Counted from the first letter of the stretch, positions 8,670 to 17,730 are shown. The stretch is DNA of 64,000 bases from Hyphomicrobiaceae bacterium (GCA_016793065.1 JAEULV010000127.1:1-64000), one strand, 5' to 3'. A program made the numbers and translations. The notes: generated by a model from the sequence alone, not told the origin.

Positions 8670-9482
8670 ATGGCCGACGCGGCAAGACCTGCGTCACTGG
8701 CAAGGAAAACTATTGCCGGTGATTTGTCCATGTATGTCGAGCCGACGCATCCCGTTGTCGGCATCGAAAACGCCGACGCGCGCGGCCGGTTTGTGCTTGT
8801 CGTCGATCACGCCTCCAATTCGGTTCCGCCGCAATACGGCACGCTTGGCCTGCCCGAGGCCGAACTCGAGCGGCACATTGCCTGGGACCCGGGCGCGCTG
8901 CCTGTCGCCCGGACGATGGCGCGCGAGCTCGACGCGGCGCTGGTCGCCTCGAAGGTTTCACGGCTGGTGATCGATACCAACCGGCAGGCCGGCGACGTGG
9001 ATCTGGTGGCCGAAGTCAGCGAGACCACGGTCGTGCCGGGAAATCGTAGCCTCGACCGGTCGGAATTGTCGCATCGGCTCGACCAGTTCCACGCGCCGTT
9101 TCATGCCGCGATCGAGGCATTGATCGACTGCCGGCTGGCCCGGGCGCAGCCGACGGCGCTGGTGGCGGTGCATACGTTCACCCCGGTCTACAAGGGCATT
9201 TCCCGGCCGTGGGATGTCGGGATCCTGTTTGACGACGACGACCGGCTGGCGCTGCCGATGATCGAGGCATTGCGCCGCGAGACCGGGCTGGTGATCGGCG
9301 TCAATCAACCCTACGCTCCCGTCGACCGGGTCTACACGACGCTCGACCTGCACGGCCGCTCGCGCGGGTTGCCCTGCGTGATGATCGAGATCCGCAACGA
9401 CCGGGTGGCAACGCCCGCCGATCAACTCGCCTGGGGGCGGCGGTTGGCCCACGCCCTGCCGGTGCTTCCGGCGGGGGCATGA
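8670..9482 (+). CDS. N-formylglutamate amidohydrolase family protein
   Basis: 270 residues of the N-formylglutamate amidohydrolase (HutG/FGase) family: FVLVVDHASNSVPPQYGTLG (residues 36-56), HIAWDPGALPVARTMA, DTNRQ, and VHTFTPVYKG with the late ENR-like element EIRNDRV. HAS, HIAWDPG and the VHTF histidine are the expected zinc and substrate positions. ATG 8670 has AGAGG seven bases upstream; ATG 8730 is a weaker alternative. The gene leads a plus-strand series with an APC permease and a glutamine-synthetase-like ligase, not with histidine-utilisation genes. The true substrate may therefore be another N-acyl or N-formyl amino acid. Confidence 0.82.
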   Translation: MADAARPASLARKTIAGDLSMYVEPTHPVVGIENADARGRFVLVVDHASNSVPPQYGTLGLPEAELERHIAWDPGALPVARTMARELDAALVASKVSRLVIDTNRQAGDVDLVAEVSETTVVPGNRSLDRSELSHRLDQFHAPFHAAIEALIDCRLARAQPTALVAVHTFTPVYKGISRPWDVGILFDDDDRLALPMIEALRRETGLVIGVNQPYAPVDRVYTTLDLHGRSRGLPCVMIEIRNDRVATPADQLAWGRRLAHALPVLPAGA

Positions 9483-9599
9483 AGTAACCAGCACAACAAG
9501 CAAGAACTGCAAACAGTCTGAGGATGGCAAGAACGGTCTGAGCAACTCACACCACCGCACCCGGCACGAGACGCCACCTGTGCGAAAACGGAGGGGAAC

Positions 9600-11156
9600 A
9601 TGAGCGACGTCGACTATAGCGACAAGGACAAAAAGGAGGATCTCAAGGTCCTTCACGGCATGGGATATGCGCAGGAGCTTCAACGCTCCATGAGCAAGTT
9701 CTCGAACTTCGCGATCTCATTCTCGATCATCTGCATCCTGTCGGGCGGCATCAATTCGTTCGCGCAGGCGACCTCGTCGATCGGCGGCGCCGGCGCCGGC
9801 ATCGGCTGGATCCTGGGCTGCATCGTCTCGGCGATGTTCGCGCTGGCGCTGGCGCAGATCTCCTCGGCCTATCCGACGGCGGGCGGGCTCTATCACTGGG
9901 CCTCGATCCTCGGCAACCGCTTCACCGGCTGGCTGACGGCGTGGCTCAACCTTCTCGGCCTGATCACCGTGCTCGGCGCCATCAACATCGGCACGGCGCT
10001 GTTCTTCCAGGGCACGTTCGGCGGGCTGATCGGCATGACCGCCGATGCGGTCTGGGTCGTGGCCTTCGTCGCGGTCATCACCATCCTGCAGGGCCTGATC
10101 AACCACTTCGGCATCCGCATCACGGCGATGCTGACCGACTTCTCCGGCTTCCTGATCCTCGGCACCACGGCGGCGCTGGTGGTGCTGTGCCTGGTGTTCG
10201 CCCCGGCGATCGATATCTCGCGGCTATGGACGTTCACCAACTTCTCCGGCCCGGCCGGCGGCGACGTGTTCCCGCAGTCGGACTCGATGGGCTACCTGCT
10301 GCTGCTCTGCCTGCTGCTGCCGGTGTATACCATCACCGGCTACGACGCCTCGGCCCACACCGCCGAGGAGACCAAGAAGGCGGCGATCTCCGTGCCGGAA
10401 GCGATGGTTTCGTCGGTCCTGTGGTCGTCGCTCGCCGGCTGGGTGATGCTCAGCGCCATGGTGCTGGCGATCCCTGATCTCGCCGAGGGTGCCAAGCAGG
10501 GCTGGGGCGTGTTCTTCGGCACGATGGACGCGATCATCCCGGCTTCGGTGAAGCAGGTGCTCTATCTCGCTATCTTCATCGCGCAGTTCCTGTGCGGTCT
10601 CGCCACCGTCACCTCGGCCTCGCGCATGCTCTACGCCTTCTCACGCGATGGCGGCATGCCGATCGGCTCGAAGGCGCTGGCGACCGTTTCGCCGGCGCAC
10701 CGCACCCCGGTCTACGCCATCTGGACGTCGGTGGCGCTTTGCGTCGGCTACGTCTTCCTGGCGCAGTTCGTCTCGATCGGCGGCACCAACCTCTACACGA
10801 TCGTCGTCAACTCGACCCTGGTGTTCCTGTTCCTGTCGTTCATCATCCCGATCGTGCTCGGCATGATGGCCTACGGCACCGACAAGTGGCCGCACCCGGG
10901 TCCGTGGGCGATGAGCGGCGGGCTGTTTAAGCTGGTCAGCGCGCTGGCGGTCGTCGGCATGGCGATCATCTTCTTCATCGCCGTGCAGCCGCCGAACGAC
11001 AAGGTCCTGGGCATCGTCATCGGCTTCCTGGTGCTGTCGATCGTCATCTGGTTCGCCGTCGAGAACCGCCGGTTCCAGGGCCCGCCGATCGGCGACATGA
11101 TCGCCAAGCGGCAGAAGGACATCATCGCGGCCGAGAAGGCCGTCGGCGAGATCTGA
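9600..11156 (+). CDS. APC-superfamily amino acid / amine permease
   Basis: 518 residues with about 12 hydrophobic segments and the classical APC opening: FAISFSIICILSGGINSF followed by a Gly-rich TM1 loop, then AQISSAYPTAGGLYHWAS (consensus around the first intracellular loop) and TGYDASAHTAEETKKA in the middle. This HTAEET pattern is seen in GABA/choline-type permeases. The Shine-Dalgarno GGAGGGG sits just before ATG 9600. It is followed at 11278 by the glutamine-synthetase-like ligase gene, so uptake of an amine that is then gamma-glutamylated is a reasonable reading. The substrate is not determined. Confidence 0.85.
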   Translation: MSDVDYSDKDKKEDLKVLHGMGYAQELQRSMSKFSNFAISFSIICILSGGINSFAQATSSIGGAGAGIGWILGCIVSAMFALALAQISSAYPTAGGLYHWASILGNRFTGWLTAWLNLLGLITVLGAINIGTALFFQGTFGGLIGMTADAVWVVAFVAVITILQGLINHFGIRITAMLTDFSGFLILGTTAALVVLCLVFAPAIDISRLWTFTNFSGPAGGDVFPQSDSMGYLLLLCLLLPVYTITGYDASAHTAEETKKAAISVPEAMVSSVLWSSLAGWVMLSAMVLAIPDLAEGAKQGWGVFFGTMDAIIPASVKQVLYLAIFIAQFLCGLATVTSASRMLYAFSRDGGMPIGSKALATVSPAHRTPVYAIWTSVALCVGYVFLAQFVSIGGTNLYTIVVNSTLVFLFLSFIIPIVLGMMAYGTDKWPHPGPWAMSGGLFKLVSALAVVGMAIIFFIAVQPPNDKVLGIVIGFLVLSIVIWFAVENRRFQGPPIGDMIAKRQKDIIAAEKAVGEI

Positions 11157-11174
11157 TCGACGCCACCATCAACC

Positions 11175-11198
11175 GGAAGGCGGGTCCGCCCGCCTTCC
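11175..11198 (+). terminator. Strong hairpin after the permease gene
   Basis: GGAAGGCGGG-TCCG-CCCGCCTTCC, a perfect 10-bp stem with a 4-base loop, 18 bases after the permease stop. No U-run follows, so it may be a processing or stability element or a partial terminator that sets the permease:ligase ratio rather than a full intrinsic terminator. Confidence 0.5.
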
Positions 11199-11277
11199 CT
11201 CCCGCCTCACGGCGGTGGAAGTCCGATCCACACCGCGTCCAACGACAAAGCCAACGACAAAACCAACGAGTGGTGCC

Positions 11278-12651
11278 ATGACCGCCCCGAAAACCGCCGC
11301 CGAGCTGATCCAGTACATCAAGGACAACGACATCCCGCATGTGAAGGTGGGCGCGTTCGACATCGACGGCATCTTTCGCGGCAAGTACATGGCGCGCGAC
11401 AAGTTCATCAGCGCGCTTTCCGGCGGCTTCGGCTTCTGCAACGTCGTGCTCGGCTGGGATTCCAACGACCAGCTCTACGACGAGGCCGCCGGCATTTCCG
11501 TCGCCGGCTGGCACAACGGCTACAAGGACGCCGAGGTCCGGCTGCTGCCGGAGACCACCCGGCTCATCCCCTACGAGAACAACCAGCTCCTGGTGCTCGG
11601 CGAGTTCGCCGGCGAGTACGAGCCGGTCTGTCCGCGCGGCACGCTGCGCAAGGTGCTGGCGCGCGCCGATGCGATGGGTTTCGACGTCTCGGCGGCGGCC
11701 GAGTTCGAGTTCTTCATGTTCGAGGAGACGCCGCATTCGGTGCGGGAGAAGAACTACAAGAACCTGAAGAGCATCACCCCCGGCTTCTACGGCTATTCGA
11801 TGCTGCGCGCCGGCGTGCACGCGGATTTCTACGAGGAACTGCTGGGCACCTGCCGGACGATGGACGTCGAACTCGAGGGCCTGCACACGGAAACCGGGCC
11901 GGGCGTGCTGGAAGCGGCGATCCGGGTTTCGGGCGCGCTGGAGGCGGCCGACAAGGCGGCGCTGTTCAAGACCACCACCAAGATCCTGGCGCAGAAGCGC
12001 GGCTGGATGGCGACCTTCATGGCGAAGTGGTCGCGGGACTGGCCGGGCCAGTCGGGCCATCTGCACATGTCGCTGAAGGACAAGACGACCGGCAAATCGT
12101 CGTTCTTCGATGCCGACAAACCCTACAAGATGTCCGACACGATGCGCTGGTTCGTCGGCGGCCAGCAGGCGCTGATGCCGGAGCTGCTGTCGATGATCGC
12201 CTGCACGGTCAACAGCTACACACGGCTGATCCCCGGGTTCTGGGCGCCGACCGACGCCACCTGGGGTGTGGAGAACCGCACCACGGCGTTGCGTGTCATC
12301 CCTGGCTCGGAGAAGTCGCAGCGCGTCGAGTACCGGATCGCGGCGGCCGACATCAACCCCTATATCGCGCTCGCCGCCTCGATCGGCTCCGGCCTGTGGG
12401 GCATCGAGAACCGCATCGAGCCGGGTGACCCGCTGACCGGCAATGCCTATGAGAAGAAGATCCCGAAGAACCGCGCCCTGCCGCGCACCCTGATGGAAGC
12501 GGCCACCCGGCTGAAGGCCTCGAAGCCGGCGCGCGAACTGTTCGGCAGCGCCTTCGTCGACCACTATGCCGGCTCGCGCGAGTGGGAAGAGCGCGAATTT
12601 CGCAAGGCGATCACCGATTGGGAAATGGCGCGGTATTTCGAGATCATCTGA
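11278..12651 (+). CDS. Glutamine synthetase family protein (gamma-glutamyl-amine ligase type)
   Basis: 457 residues with the glutamine synthetase fold: an N-terminal beta-grasp domain (HVKVGAFDIDGIFRGKYM), the metal-binding EFEFFMFEE, a GPGVLEAA segment, GQSGHLHMSL, and the ATP/ammonium-region residues in NRTTALRVIP and RVEYRIAAADINPY. The adenylylation-type NLYDLP loop of GlnA is absent, and the sequence groups by eye with PuuA-like gamma-glutamyl-polyamine ligases. ATG 11278 is chosen over the upstream frame because it matches the family N-terminus. With the adjacent permease, amidohydrolase-like gene and aldehyde dehydrogenase it probably forms a gamma-glutamylation route for an imported amine. 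Which amine (putrescine, ethanolamine or another) is open. Confidence 0.82.
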   Translation: MTAPKTAAELIQYIKDNDIPHVKVGAFDIDGIFRGKYMARDKFISALSGGFGFCNVVLGWDSNDQLYDEAAGISVAGWHNGYKDAEVRLLPETTRLIPYENNQLLVLGEFAGEYEPVCPRGTLRKVLARADAMGFDVSAAAEFEFFMFEETPHSVREKNYKNLKSITPGFYGYSMLRAGVHADFYEELLGTCRTMDVELEGLHTETGPGVLEAAIRVSGALEAADKAALFKTTTKILAQKRGWMATFMAKWSRDWPGQSGHLHMSLKDKTTGKSSFFDADKPYKMSDTMRWFVGGQQALMPELLSMIACTVNSYTRLIPGFWAPTDATWGVENRTTALRVIPGSEKSQRVEYRIAAADINPYIALAASIGSGLWGIENRIEPGDPLTGNAYEKKIPKNRALPRTLMEAATRLKASKPARELFGSAFVDHYAGSREWEEREFRKAITDWEMARYFEII

Positions 12652-12662
12652 GGGGCGCGCCG

Positions 12663-12692
12663 GCGTTCACCCGTCGTTTGGCGGGCGAACGC
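12663..12692. terminator. Hairpin between ligase gene and vapBC
   Basis: Arms GCGTTCACCCG and CGGGCGAACGC pair with a single mismatch around an 8-base loop, 12 bases after the ligase stop. There is no T-run, so it is a terminator-like hairpin only. Confidence 0.45.
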
Positions 12693-12733
12693 GATCGTGC
12701 TAGCTTGGACGGATACGAACCGGGGTACGGACG

Positions 12734-12961
12734 ATGAAGATCGAGATTGCCGATCCGACCATGGAGGCCGAATTGACCGAACTGGCGGTGTCGCTCGGCA
12801 CCCAGCCAGGGCTGCTCGTCCGGAATCTTATCGAGCACGAACTGGCGGCCCACCGCCGTATCGAGAAGTTCCGCAAGTATCTGGACGACCTGCATGGGCG
12901 CTTCACGCCATCGGGTCAGCCTCCGTTACCCAAGAAGTTCTATGACGATCTCTGGGAATAG
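12734..12961 (+). CDS. vapB: Antitoxin, VapB-like (type II toxin-antitoxin)
   Basis: 75 residues with a ribbon-helix-helix style N-terminus (MKIEIADPTMEAELTELA, then TQPGLLVRNLIEHEL) and a C-terminal tail rich in charged and aromatic residues ending PKKFYDDLWE. Such tails normally wrap the toxin. Its last 20 bases overlap the start of the PIN-domain toxin gene in another frame, the standard arrangement for VapBC. It should bind VapC and repress the shared promoter upstream. The family assignment rests on context and fold pattern more than on close sequence identity. Confidence 0.78.
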   Translation: MKIEIADPTMEAELTELAVSLGTQPGLLVRNLIEHELAAHRRIEKFRKYLDDLHGRFTPSGQPPLPKKFYDDLWE

Positions 12962-13400
12962 GCGTGTCTTTGTCGATGCTTCGGTAATGGTTGCCATCAT
13001 CGACGCCGAGCCTGACTATTTCCGCGCCGCTGACATACTGGCTTGGTATGAGCGACGCGAGACGTCGACGATTGCCTTGTTCGAAACGTTTGCCGCAATG
13101 TTGCGCAAATGTGGCGACAGCACCTTGGCGGAGGAGCGACTGCGCGAGTTCATCCACGAGTACGACATCCAGGTCGTCCCACTCGATGACTTTATCGGAC
13201 AGGTCGCACGAACCGCCTTTGTGCGATTTGGCAAGGGCCGCAACAGCAAGGCAGCGCTCAACATGGGGGATTGTTTCGCCTATGCGGCGTCGAGCCGGCT
13301 TGAGATAGATCTCCTCTACATTGGCGAAGACTTTCCGAATACGGACGTCCGAACCGCCGATCTGCCGGAGTTTCTGCGATCCAAGCCGAACGACAGCTGA
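12942..13400 (+). CDS. vapC: PIN-domain ribonuclease toxin VapC
   Basis: 152 residues. The PIN acidic residues are present: Asp12 in RRVFVDASVMV, Glu48 in ALFETFA, the Asp in MGDCFAYA (about residue 111) and the Asp in GEDFPNTD near the C-terminus. These four positions coordinate Mg/Mn for RNA cleavage. ATG 12942 is chosen because it overlaps vapB by 20 bases and immediately precedes the VFVDAS strand. The longer frame from 12894 lies inside vapB. Nearby base composition is slightly lower in GC than the flanking genes, consistent with mobile TA modules. VapC toxins typically cut initiator tRNA or rRNA; the target here is unknown. Confidence 0.85.
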   Translation: MTISGNRRVFVDASVMVAIIDAEPDYFRAADILAWYERRETSTIALFETFAAMLRKCGDSTLAEERLREFIHEYDIQVVPLDDFIGQVARTAFVRFGKGRNSKAALNMGDCFAYAASSRLEIDLLYIGEDFPNTDVRTADLPEFLRSKPNDS

Positions 13401-13433
13401 AAGGTCGCAGCTCCGGTGATCCGGCCACCGATT

Positions 13434-13460
13434 CCGATCTGGAAACGATCGGAGGATTTT
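13434..13460 (+). terminator. Candidate intrinsic terminator after vapC
   Basis: CCGATC-TGGAAAC... GATCGG stem of 6 bp followed by AGGATTTT, 34 bases after the vapC stop. The stem and T-run are both short, so confidence is moderate. Confidence 0.4.
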
Positions 13461-13478
13461 GCTAAACCTGCTTGAAAA

Positions 13479-13490
13479 TTGTGATCACAA
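13479..13490. promoter_or_regulatory. Palindromic operator candidate upstream of aldehyde dehydrogenase
   Basis: TTGTGATCACAA is a perfect 12-bp palindrome in an A/T-rich patch, 61 bases before the aldehyde dehydrogenase ATG. The TTGT...ACAA pattern is typical of GntR/FadR-type sites. No GntR gene is in the window. Confidence 0.45.
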
Positions 13491-13550
13491 ATCCGCCGAG
13501 GCGGCTCCGGCCGGACGAGGCGCAAGATCCCCCGCAAGAGAGACCCGATC

Positions 13551-14933
13551 ATGTCCGACATCGTCTGCATTTCGCCCGTCGACGGCAAGGAACTGGTGCG
13601 CCGCCCGACGGCTTCCGCCGCTGAAATCGAGGCCGCGCTGAAGGCGGCGCGTGCCGCGCAGAAGATCTGGGCGCGCACGCCGCTCGCCGAGCGCAAGGCC
13701 GCCGTGCTGCGGATGATGGACGCGATGCTCGCCATGAAGGACGAGATCGTGCCGGAACTGGCGAAGCAGATGGGCCGGCCGGTGCGCTATGGCGGCGAGT
13801 TCTCGCCGTTCGAGGCGCGCACCCGCTACATGGTGGACATCGCCGACGAGGCGCTGGCGCCGATCGTGCCGAAGCCGATGGATGGCTTCATCCGCCACAT
13901 CAAACGCGACCCGGCCGGGATCGTCTTCATCATCGCGCCGTGGAACTATCCGTTCATCACCACGGTCAATACCGTCGCGCCGGCGCTGCTCGCCGGCAAT
14001 GCGGTGATCCTGAAGCACGCGGCGCAGACGATCCTCGTCGGCGACCGCTTCCAGATGGCCGCCGATCGCGCCGGCCTGCCGAAGGGGCTGTTCCAGCACG
14101 TGGTGCTGTCCCATGACGATACCGGCAAGATCCTGTCGGGCGGGCATGTCGACCACGTCAACTTCACCGGCTCGGTTGGCGGCGGCAAGGCGATCTCGGC
14201 CTATTGCGGCGGCACCTTCACAACGATGGGACTGGAACTCGGCGGCAAGGACCCGGCCTATGTCCGCCCCGACGCCAATTTCGACCATGCGGTGGAAAAC
14301 CTCGTCGACGGCGCCTTCTACAATTCCGGCCAGTGCTGCTGCGGCATCGAGCGCATCTATGTGCACGAAAGTCTCTATGACCGGTTCGTCGACAAGTTCG
14401 CGGCGCTGACCCGCACCTATGCGCTGGGTAACCCGCTCGACGGCGCCACGACGCTGGGGCCGATGGCCAATGCCCGCTTCGCCAAGATCGTCCGCGACCA
14501 GACGGCGGAAGCGCTGGCCAAGGGTGCCAAGCCGCTGATCGATCCGGCACTGTTCCCGGCCGATGCCGCCGGCACCGCCTATCTGATGCCGCAGGTGCTG
14601 GTCGACGTCGATCACTCGATGTCGGTGATGATGGAAGAGAGCTTCGGCCCGGTCGTCGGCATCATGAAGGTCAAGGACGATGCCGAGGCGATCCGCCTGA
14701 TGAACGACTCGCCCTATGGCCTCACCGCCTCGATCTGGACGATGGACGCGGATGCGGCCGAGAAGATCGGCGACGAGGTCGAAACCGGCACGGTGTTCAT
14801 GAACCGCTGCGACTATGTCGATCCGGGCCTCGCCTGGACCGGCGTCAAGAATACCGGTCGCGGCGCGTCGATGTCGGTGCTGGCCTTCGATGCCCTGACC
14901 CGGCCGAAGAGCTATCATCTGCGCAAGCTGTGA
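13551..14933 (+). CDS. Aldehyde dehydrogenase (NAD(P)-dependent)
   Basis: 460 residues of the ALDH superfamily. IIAPWNYPF is the Rossmann entry. NFTGSVGGGKAI is the nucleotide loop, LELGGKDPAYV carries the general-base Glu, and NSGQCCCGIERIYV carries the catalytic Cys. The C-terminal EESFGPVVGIMKV is also standard. The length is at the short end of the family, with no N-terminal extension. It lies 3 kb from the glutamine-synthetase-like ligase and the permease on the same strand, so it may oxidise the gamma-glutamyl-aldehyde of that pathway (a PuuC-like role). Other aldehydes are equally possible. Confidence 0.88.
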   Translation: MSDIVCISPVDGKELVRRPTASAAEIEAALKAARAAQKIWARTPLAERKAAVLRMMDAMLAMKDEIVPELAKQMGRPVRYGGEFSPFEARTRYMVDIADEALAPIVPKPMDGFIRHIKRDPAGIVFIIAPWNYPFITTVNTVAPALLAGNAVILKHAAQTILVGDRFQMAADRAGLPKGLFQHVVLSHDDTGKILSGGHVDHVNFTGSVGGGKAISAYCGGTFTTMGLELGGKDPAYVRPDANFDHAVENLVDGAFYNSGQCCCGIERIYVHESLYDRFVDKFAALTRTYALGNPLDGATTLGPMANARFAKIVRDQTAEALAKGAKPLIDPALFPADAAGTAYLMPQVLVDVDHSMSVMMEESFGPVVGIMKVKDDAEAIRLMNDSPYGLTASIWTMDADAAEKIGDEVETGTVFMNRCDYVDPGLAWTGVKNTGRGASMSVLAFDALTRPKSYHLRKL

Positions 14934-14981
14934 GCGGGTGGGTCGGCCGACCGGCGCGCGCGCCCCGCGCGGAAATCGAAC

Positions 14982-14998
14982 GACCGGCATTCCCGGTC
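14982..14998. terminator. Hairpin between convergent aldehyde dehydrogenase and hslV-side transcripts
   Basis: GACCGG-CATTC-CCGGTC stem, with the 12-bp palindrome GGTCGGCCGACC just before it at 14941-14952. They sit between converging genes and lack T-runs. Confidence 0.3.
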
Positions 14999-15158
14999 AG
15001 GCCGAGAGGCCTGATCGGATCTCGGCGCCGAAACGCTTGCGCCGGATGCACTCCTGCCAGAGGCCGAGGGCGCTGACGCGCCAGTCCTCCGGGGACAGGC
15101 GAATCGCCCATCCGCATCGGAGGCATGCGACAATCGCGTCAGGAATACCGTCGGTCAT
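14997..15158 (-). CDS. Small hypothetical protein with CxxC motif
   Basis: 53 codons from ATG 15158 to TGA at 14997-14999. It begins 18 bases after the hslV stop on the same strand, so it could be co-transcribed. The product has Cys12 and Cys15 in ACLRCGW, Cys41 in WQECIRRKRFG and a Trp-rich middle. This could be half of a metal-binding site, or chance. There is no clear Shine-Dalgarno. I recognise no family. It is listed because the reading frame is clean, it is too short for a routine open-frame screen, and nothing else explains the 240-base gap between two convergent genes. Confidence 0.35.
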   Translation of the reverse strand: MTDGIPDAIVACLRCGWAIRLSPEDWRVSALGLWQECIRRKRFGAEIRSGLSA

Positions 15159-15176
15159 TTTCAATGCCCGATGGAC

Positions 15177-15743
15177 TCAGGTGGCCGAGTCGAGCATTTC
15201 GACGACGACGTTGTGGTTGGTGTAGACGCAGATGTCGGCGGCGATCTTCATGGCGCGGCGGGCGATGGTTTCGGCATCCATGTCGGTGTCGATCAGGGCG
15301 CGGGCGGCGGCCAGTGCGTAGTTGCCGCCGGAGCCGATGCCCATGACGCCGCCCTCGGGCTCGAGCACGTCGCCGGTGCCGGTCAGCACCAGGGATGCCT
15401 CCTTGTCGGCGACCAGCATCATCGCCTCGAGCCGGCGCAGATAGCGGTCGGTGCGCCAGTCCTTGGCCAGTTCGACGCAGGCGCGGGTGAGCTGGGTCGG
15501 GTATTGTTCCAGCTTCTTTTCCAACCGCTCGAACAGGGTGAAGGCATCGGCGGTGGAACCGGCAAAGCCGGCGATGACGCCGCCCTTGGCGAGGGTGCGC
15601 ACCTTGCGGGCGGTGGACTTGATCACCGTCTGGCCGAGGGAAACCTGGCCGTCGCCGGCGATCACCACCTTGCCGCCCTTGCGGATGGTCAGGATCGTGG
15701 TGCCGTGCCACGGGCCGTAGGGGCTGGTTTCGTGCTGCGACAT
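15177..15743 (-). CDS. hslV: ATP-dependent protease peptidase subunit HslV (ClpQ)
   Basis: 188 residues, full length for HslV. The N-terminal catalytic Thr lies after a 14-residue propeptide ending HG, giving [20 protein letters not shown]. The N-terminal nucleophile fold residues [33 protein letters not shown] and the closing Ile/Val-rich tail are all as expected. HslV forms the proteolytic dodecamer that works with the HslU unfoldase. No hslU is adjacent on either side: upstream on the same strand is a chemoreceptor gene, downstream only a small reading frame and then a convergent gene. Confidence 0.93.
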   Translation of the reverse strand: MSQHETSPYGPWHGTTILTIRKGGKVVIAGDGQVSLGQTVIKSTARKVRTLAKGGVIAGFAGSTADAFTLFERLEKKLEQYPTQLTRACVELAKDWRTDRYLRRLEAMMLVADKEASLVLTGTGDVLEPEGGVMGIGSGGNYALAAARALIDTDMDAETIARRAMKIAADICVYTNHNVVVEMLDSAT

Positions 15744-15870
15744 GGCTCGGGCCTTCGGGATTGGCGCGCTCGCCGCGACCGGATCGGGGCGGTTCGGCGC
15801 GGGGCTGGACCCGAGATGTAGTCGCCCGCCCGGCGGTTCACAAGGCCGAAGCCGCCGGCGCGGCGCCGGT

Positions 15871-17565
15871 TCAGGCGGTCAGCTTGCGGATGAACGCGTC
15901 GGTTTCGCGGGCGAGGACGTCGGCATCGCGGGCGGCGTCGGCGAGGATGCGAGCGACCTCGCCGGTGGCGGACGAGGTGCGCTGCGAGGCATCGAGCAGG
16001 ATCGCCAGATCGGCCTGCAGTTCATGGGTCAGGCCGGCGGCGCGGCCGGCGCCGGCGCCGATTTCGCCGGTGGCGGCGTTCTGCTCCTCGACGGCGGCGG
16101 AGACGGCGGTGTTGATCGCCTCAAGCTCGCGGACATACTGGTCGATGCCGCCATTGGCGGCGAGCGTGTCGCTGGTGGCGGACTGGATCGCCTCGACGCG
16201 GGCGGCGATGTCGTCGGTGGCGCGGGCGGTCTGGCTGGCGAGCGACTTGACCTCGGAGGCGACAATGGCAAAGCCGCGGCCGGCATCGCCGGCGCGGGCA
16301 GCCTCGATGGTGGCGTTGAGGGCCAGCAGGTTGGTGCGCTCGGCGATGTCGCGGATCAGGCCGACGACGGATGCGATCTGGCTCGACGCCTCGGCGAGGT
16401 CGGTCATGGTGCGGCGGGTGGCGTCGGTGGCGCGGACGGTCTCGACGGTGAGGGTGGAGGCGCGCGTCACCTGCCCGGCGATCTCGCCGATGGAGGCGGA
16501 CATTTCCTCGGTGGCGGCGGCGACGGTTTCGACCGCGAGGCCCGTGTCATTACCGGCGCCGGCCGCCGTGCGGGCACTGCCGACGGACAGTTCGGCAAGC
16601 TTGGTGGTCTCGGTCATGGCGCCGGCGGATTCGACCACGGCCTCGCGCACCTTGGCGATGATCGAGCGGACGCGGGCCTCGAACTCGCCGGCGACCGCCG
16701 CGAGCGTCGCGCGGCGGTTCTGCTCCTCGGCCGACAGGCGCCGCTGTTCGGCGCGGGCGTCGTCCTCGGCGCGATCGCGCAGGCGGGCGCGAAAACCGGA
16801 GACGGTGGAGGCGATGTCGCCGATCTCGTCGCGGCGTCCGGTGCCGGTCACCGGGCGATCGAGGTCGCCGGCGGCGAGGTGGGCAAGGTCGGAGGTGAGC
16901 CGGCGCAGCGGCTGGGCCAGCGTGCGGGCGAGGATGAAGGCGCCGAGGCCAAATGCCAGCAACAGCGGCGTCAGGTAGAGCGCCAGGCGTTGGGAAATCG
17001 CCATCAGCGGCACCCAGATGTCGTCGGTATAGACGCCGGCACCGATCAGCCAGTCCCAACCGCGGATCTCCAGCGCATAGGAGATCTTCGGGGCGATGTC
17101 GGACTGGCCGGGCTTGCGGAACTGATAGGCGACGAAGTCGCCGCCCCGGCGCGCCGCATCGACCAATTCGCGCACGAATGGCTTGCCGTCCGGATCGCGC
17201 TCCTCGAGAAAATTCTGGCCGACACGGGAGGCGTACGGACCGGTGGCGACCGACGTGCCGTCGAGCGCATAGATGAAGAAGTAGTTGCCGTCATCGAAGC
17301 GCAGGTCCTTGACCATGGCCTGAACGGCGTCGCGGGCTTCCTCGTCCGAGATTTCACCGACATCGGCGCGAGCCTTCGCGGTCAGCACGGCCTTGTGCAT
17401 GATTTCGGTCATCGAGCGCAGGCGCGACATCTGTTCGCCGCGCAAGTGGGTATTGATCTGCAGAAATGCGGCAATCGACCCGATGAGCATCACCGCGAAC
17501 GCCATGCCGGCCAGCAGGAAGAACCGACGCGTGATCGTGAGCTTGGGCAAGGGGATCGCGGACAT
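15871..17565 (-). CDS. Methyl-accepting chemotaxis protein with periplasmic Cache domain
   Basis: 564 residues. TM1 lies near residues 15-35 ([20 protein letters not shown]). A periplasmic single-Cache domain follows ([36 protein letters not shown]), typical of small organic-acid or amine sensors. TM2 ([18 protein letters not shown]) leads to a HAMP linker. The cytoplasmic hairpin contains the highly conserved tip ...[17 protein letters not shown] followed by [15 protein letters not shown] 17565 is chosen because GGAG sits nine bases before it; the longer open frame to 17697 is not supported. No other chemotaxis genes are adjacent. Confidence 0.9.
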   Translation of the reverse strand: MSAIPLPKLTITRRFFLLAGMAFAVMLIGSIAAFLQINTHLRGEQMSRLRSMTEIMHKAVLTAKARADVGEISDEEARDAVQAMVKDLRFDDGNYFFIYALDGTSVATGPYASRVGQNFLEERDPDGKPFVRELVDAARRGGDFVAYQFRKPGQSDIAPKISYALEIRGWDWLIGAGVYTDDIWVPLMAISQRLALYLTPLLLAFGLGAFILARTLAQPLRRLTSDLAHLAAGDLDRPVTGTGRRDEIGDIASTVSGFRARLRDRAEDDARAEQRRLSAEEQNRRATLAAVAGEFEARVRSIIAKVREAVVESAGAMTETTKLAELSVGSARTAAGAGNDTGLAVETVAAATEEMSASIGEIAGQVTRASTLTVETVRATDATRRTMTDLAEASSQIASVVGLIRDIAERTNLLALNATIEAARAGDAGRGFAIVASEVKSLASQTARATDDIAARVEAIQSATSDTLAANGGIDQYVRELEAINTAVSAAVEEQNAATGEIGAGAGRAAGLTHELQADLAILLDASQRTSSATGEVARILADAARDADVLARETDAFIRKLTA

Positions 17566-17709
17566 CAAGACCATCTCCAACCGGGCTCGGCGAACTGGTA
17601 ATAGTGCCGATAACCAGCACGTCAGTATGGAGATCGCTCCGGTTAACAATGTCCGAAGAGTTGACAGTTTAAATCGCTTCAAATGCCGATGCGGCAATTT
17701 GTGTCGCAG

Positions 17710-17728
17710 GCCGGGAGCTGCCTCCGGC
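17710..17728 (-). terminator. Hairpin ending the minus-strand capsule operon
   Basis: GCCGGGAG/CTCCGGC with one bulged base and a short loop, directly after the stop of the giant glycosyltransferase gene. There is no T-run on the minus strand. Confidence 0.35.
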
Positions 17729-17730
17729 GA

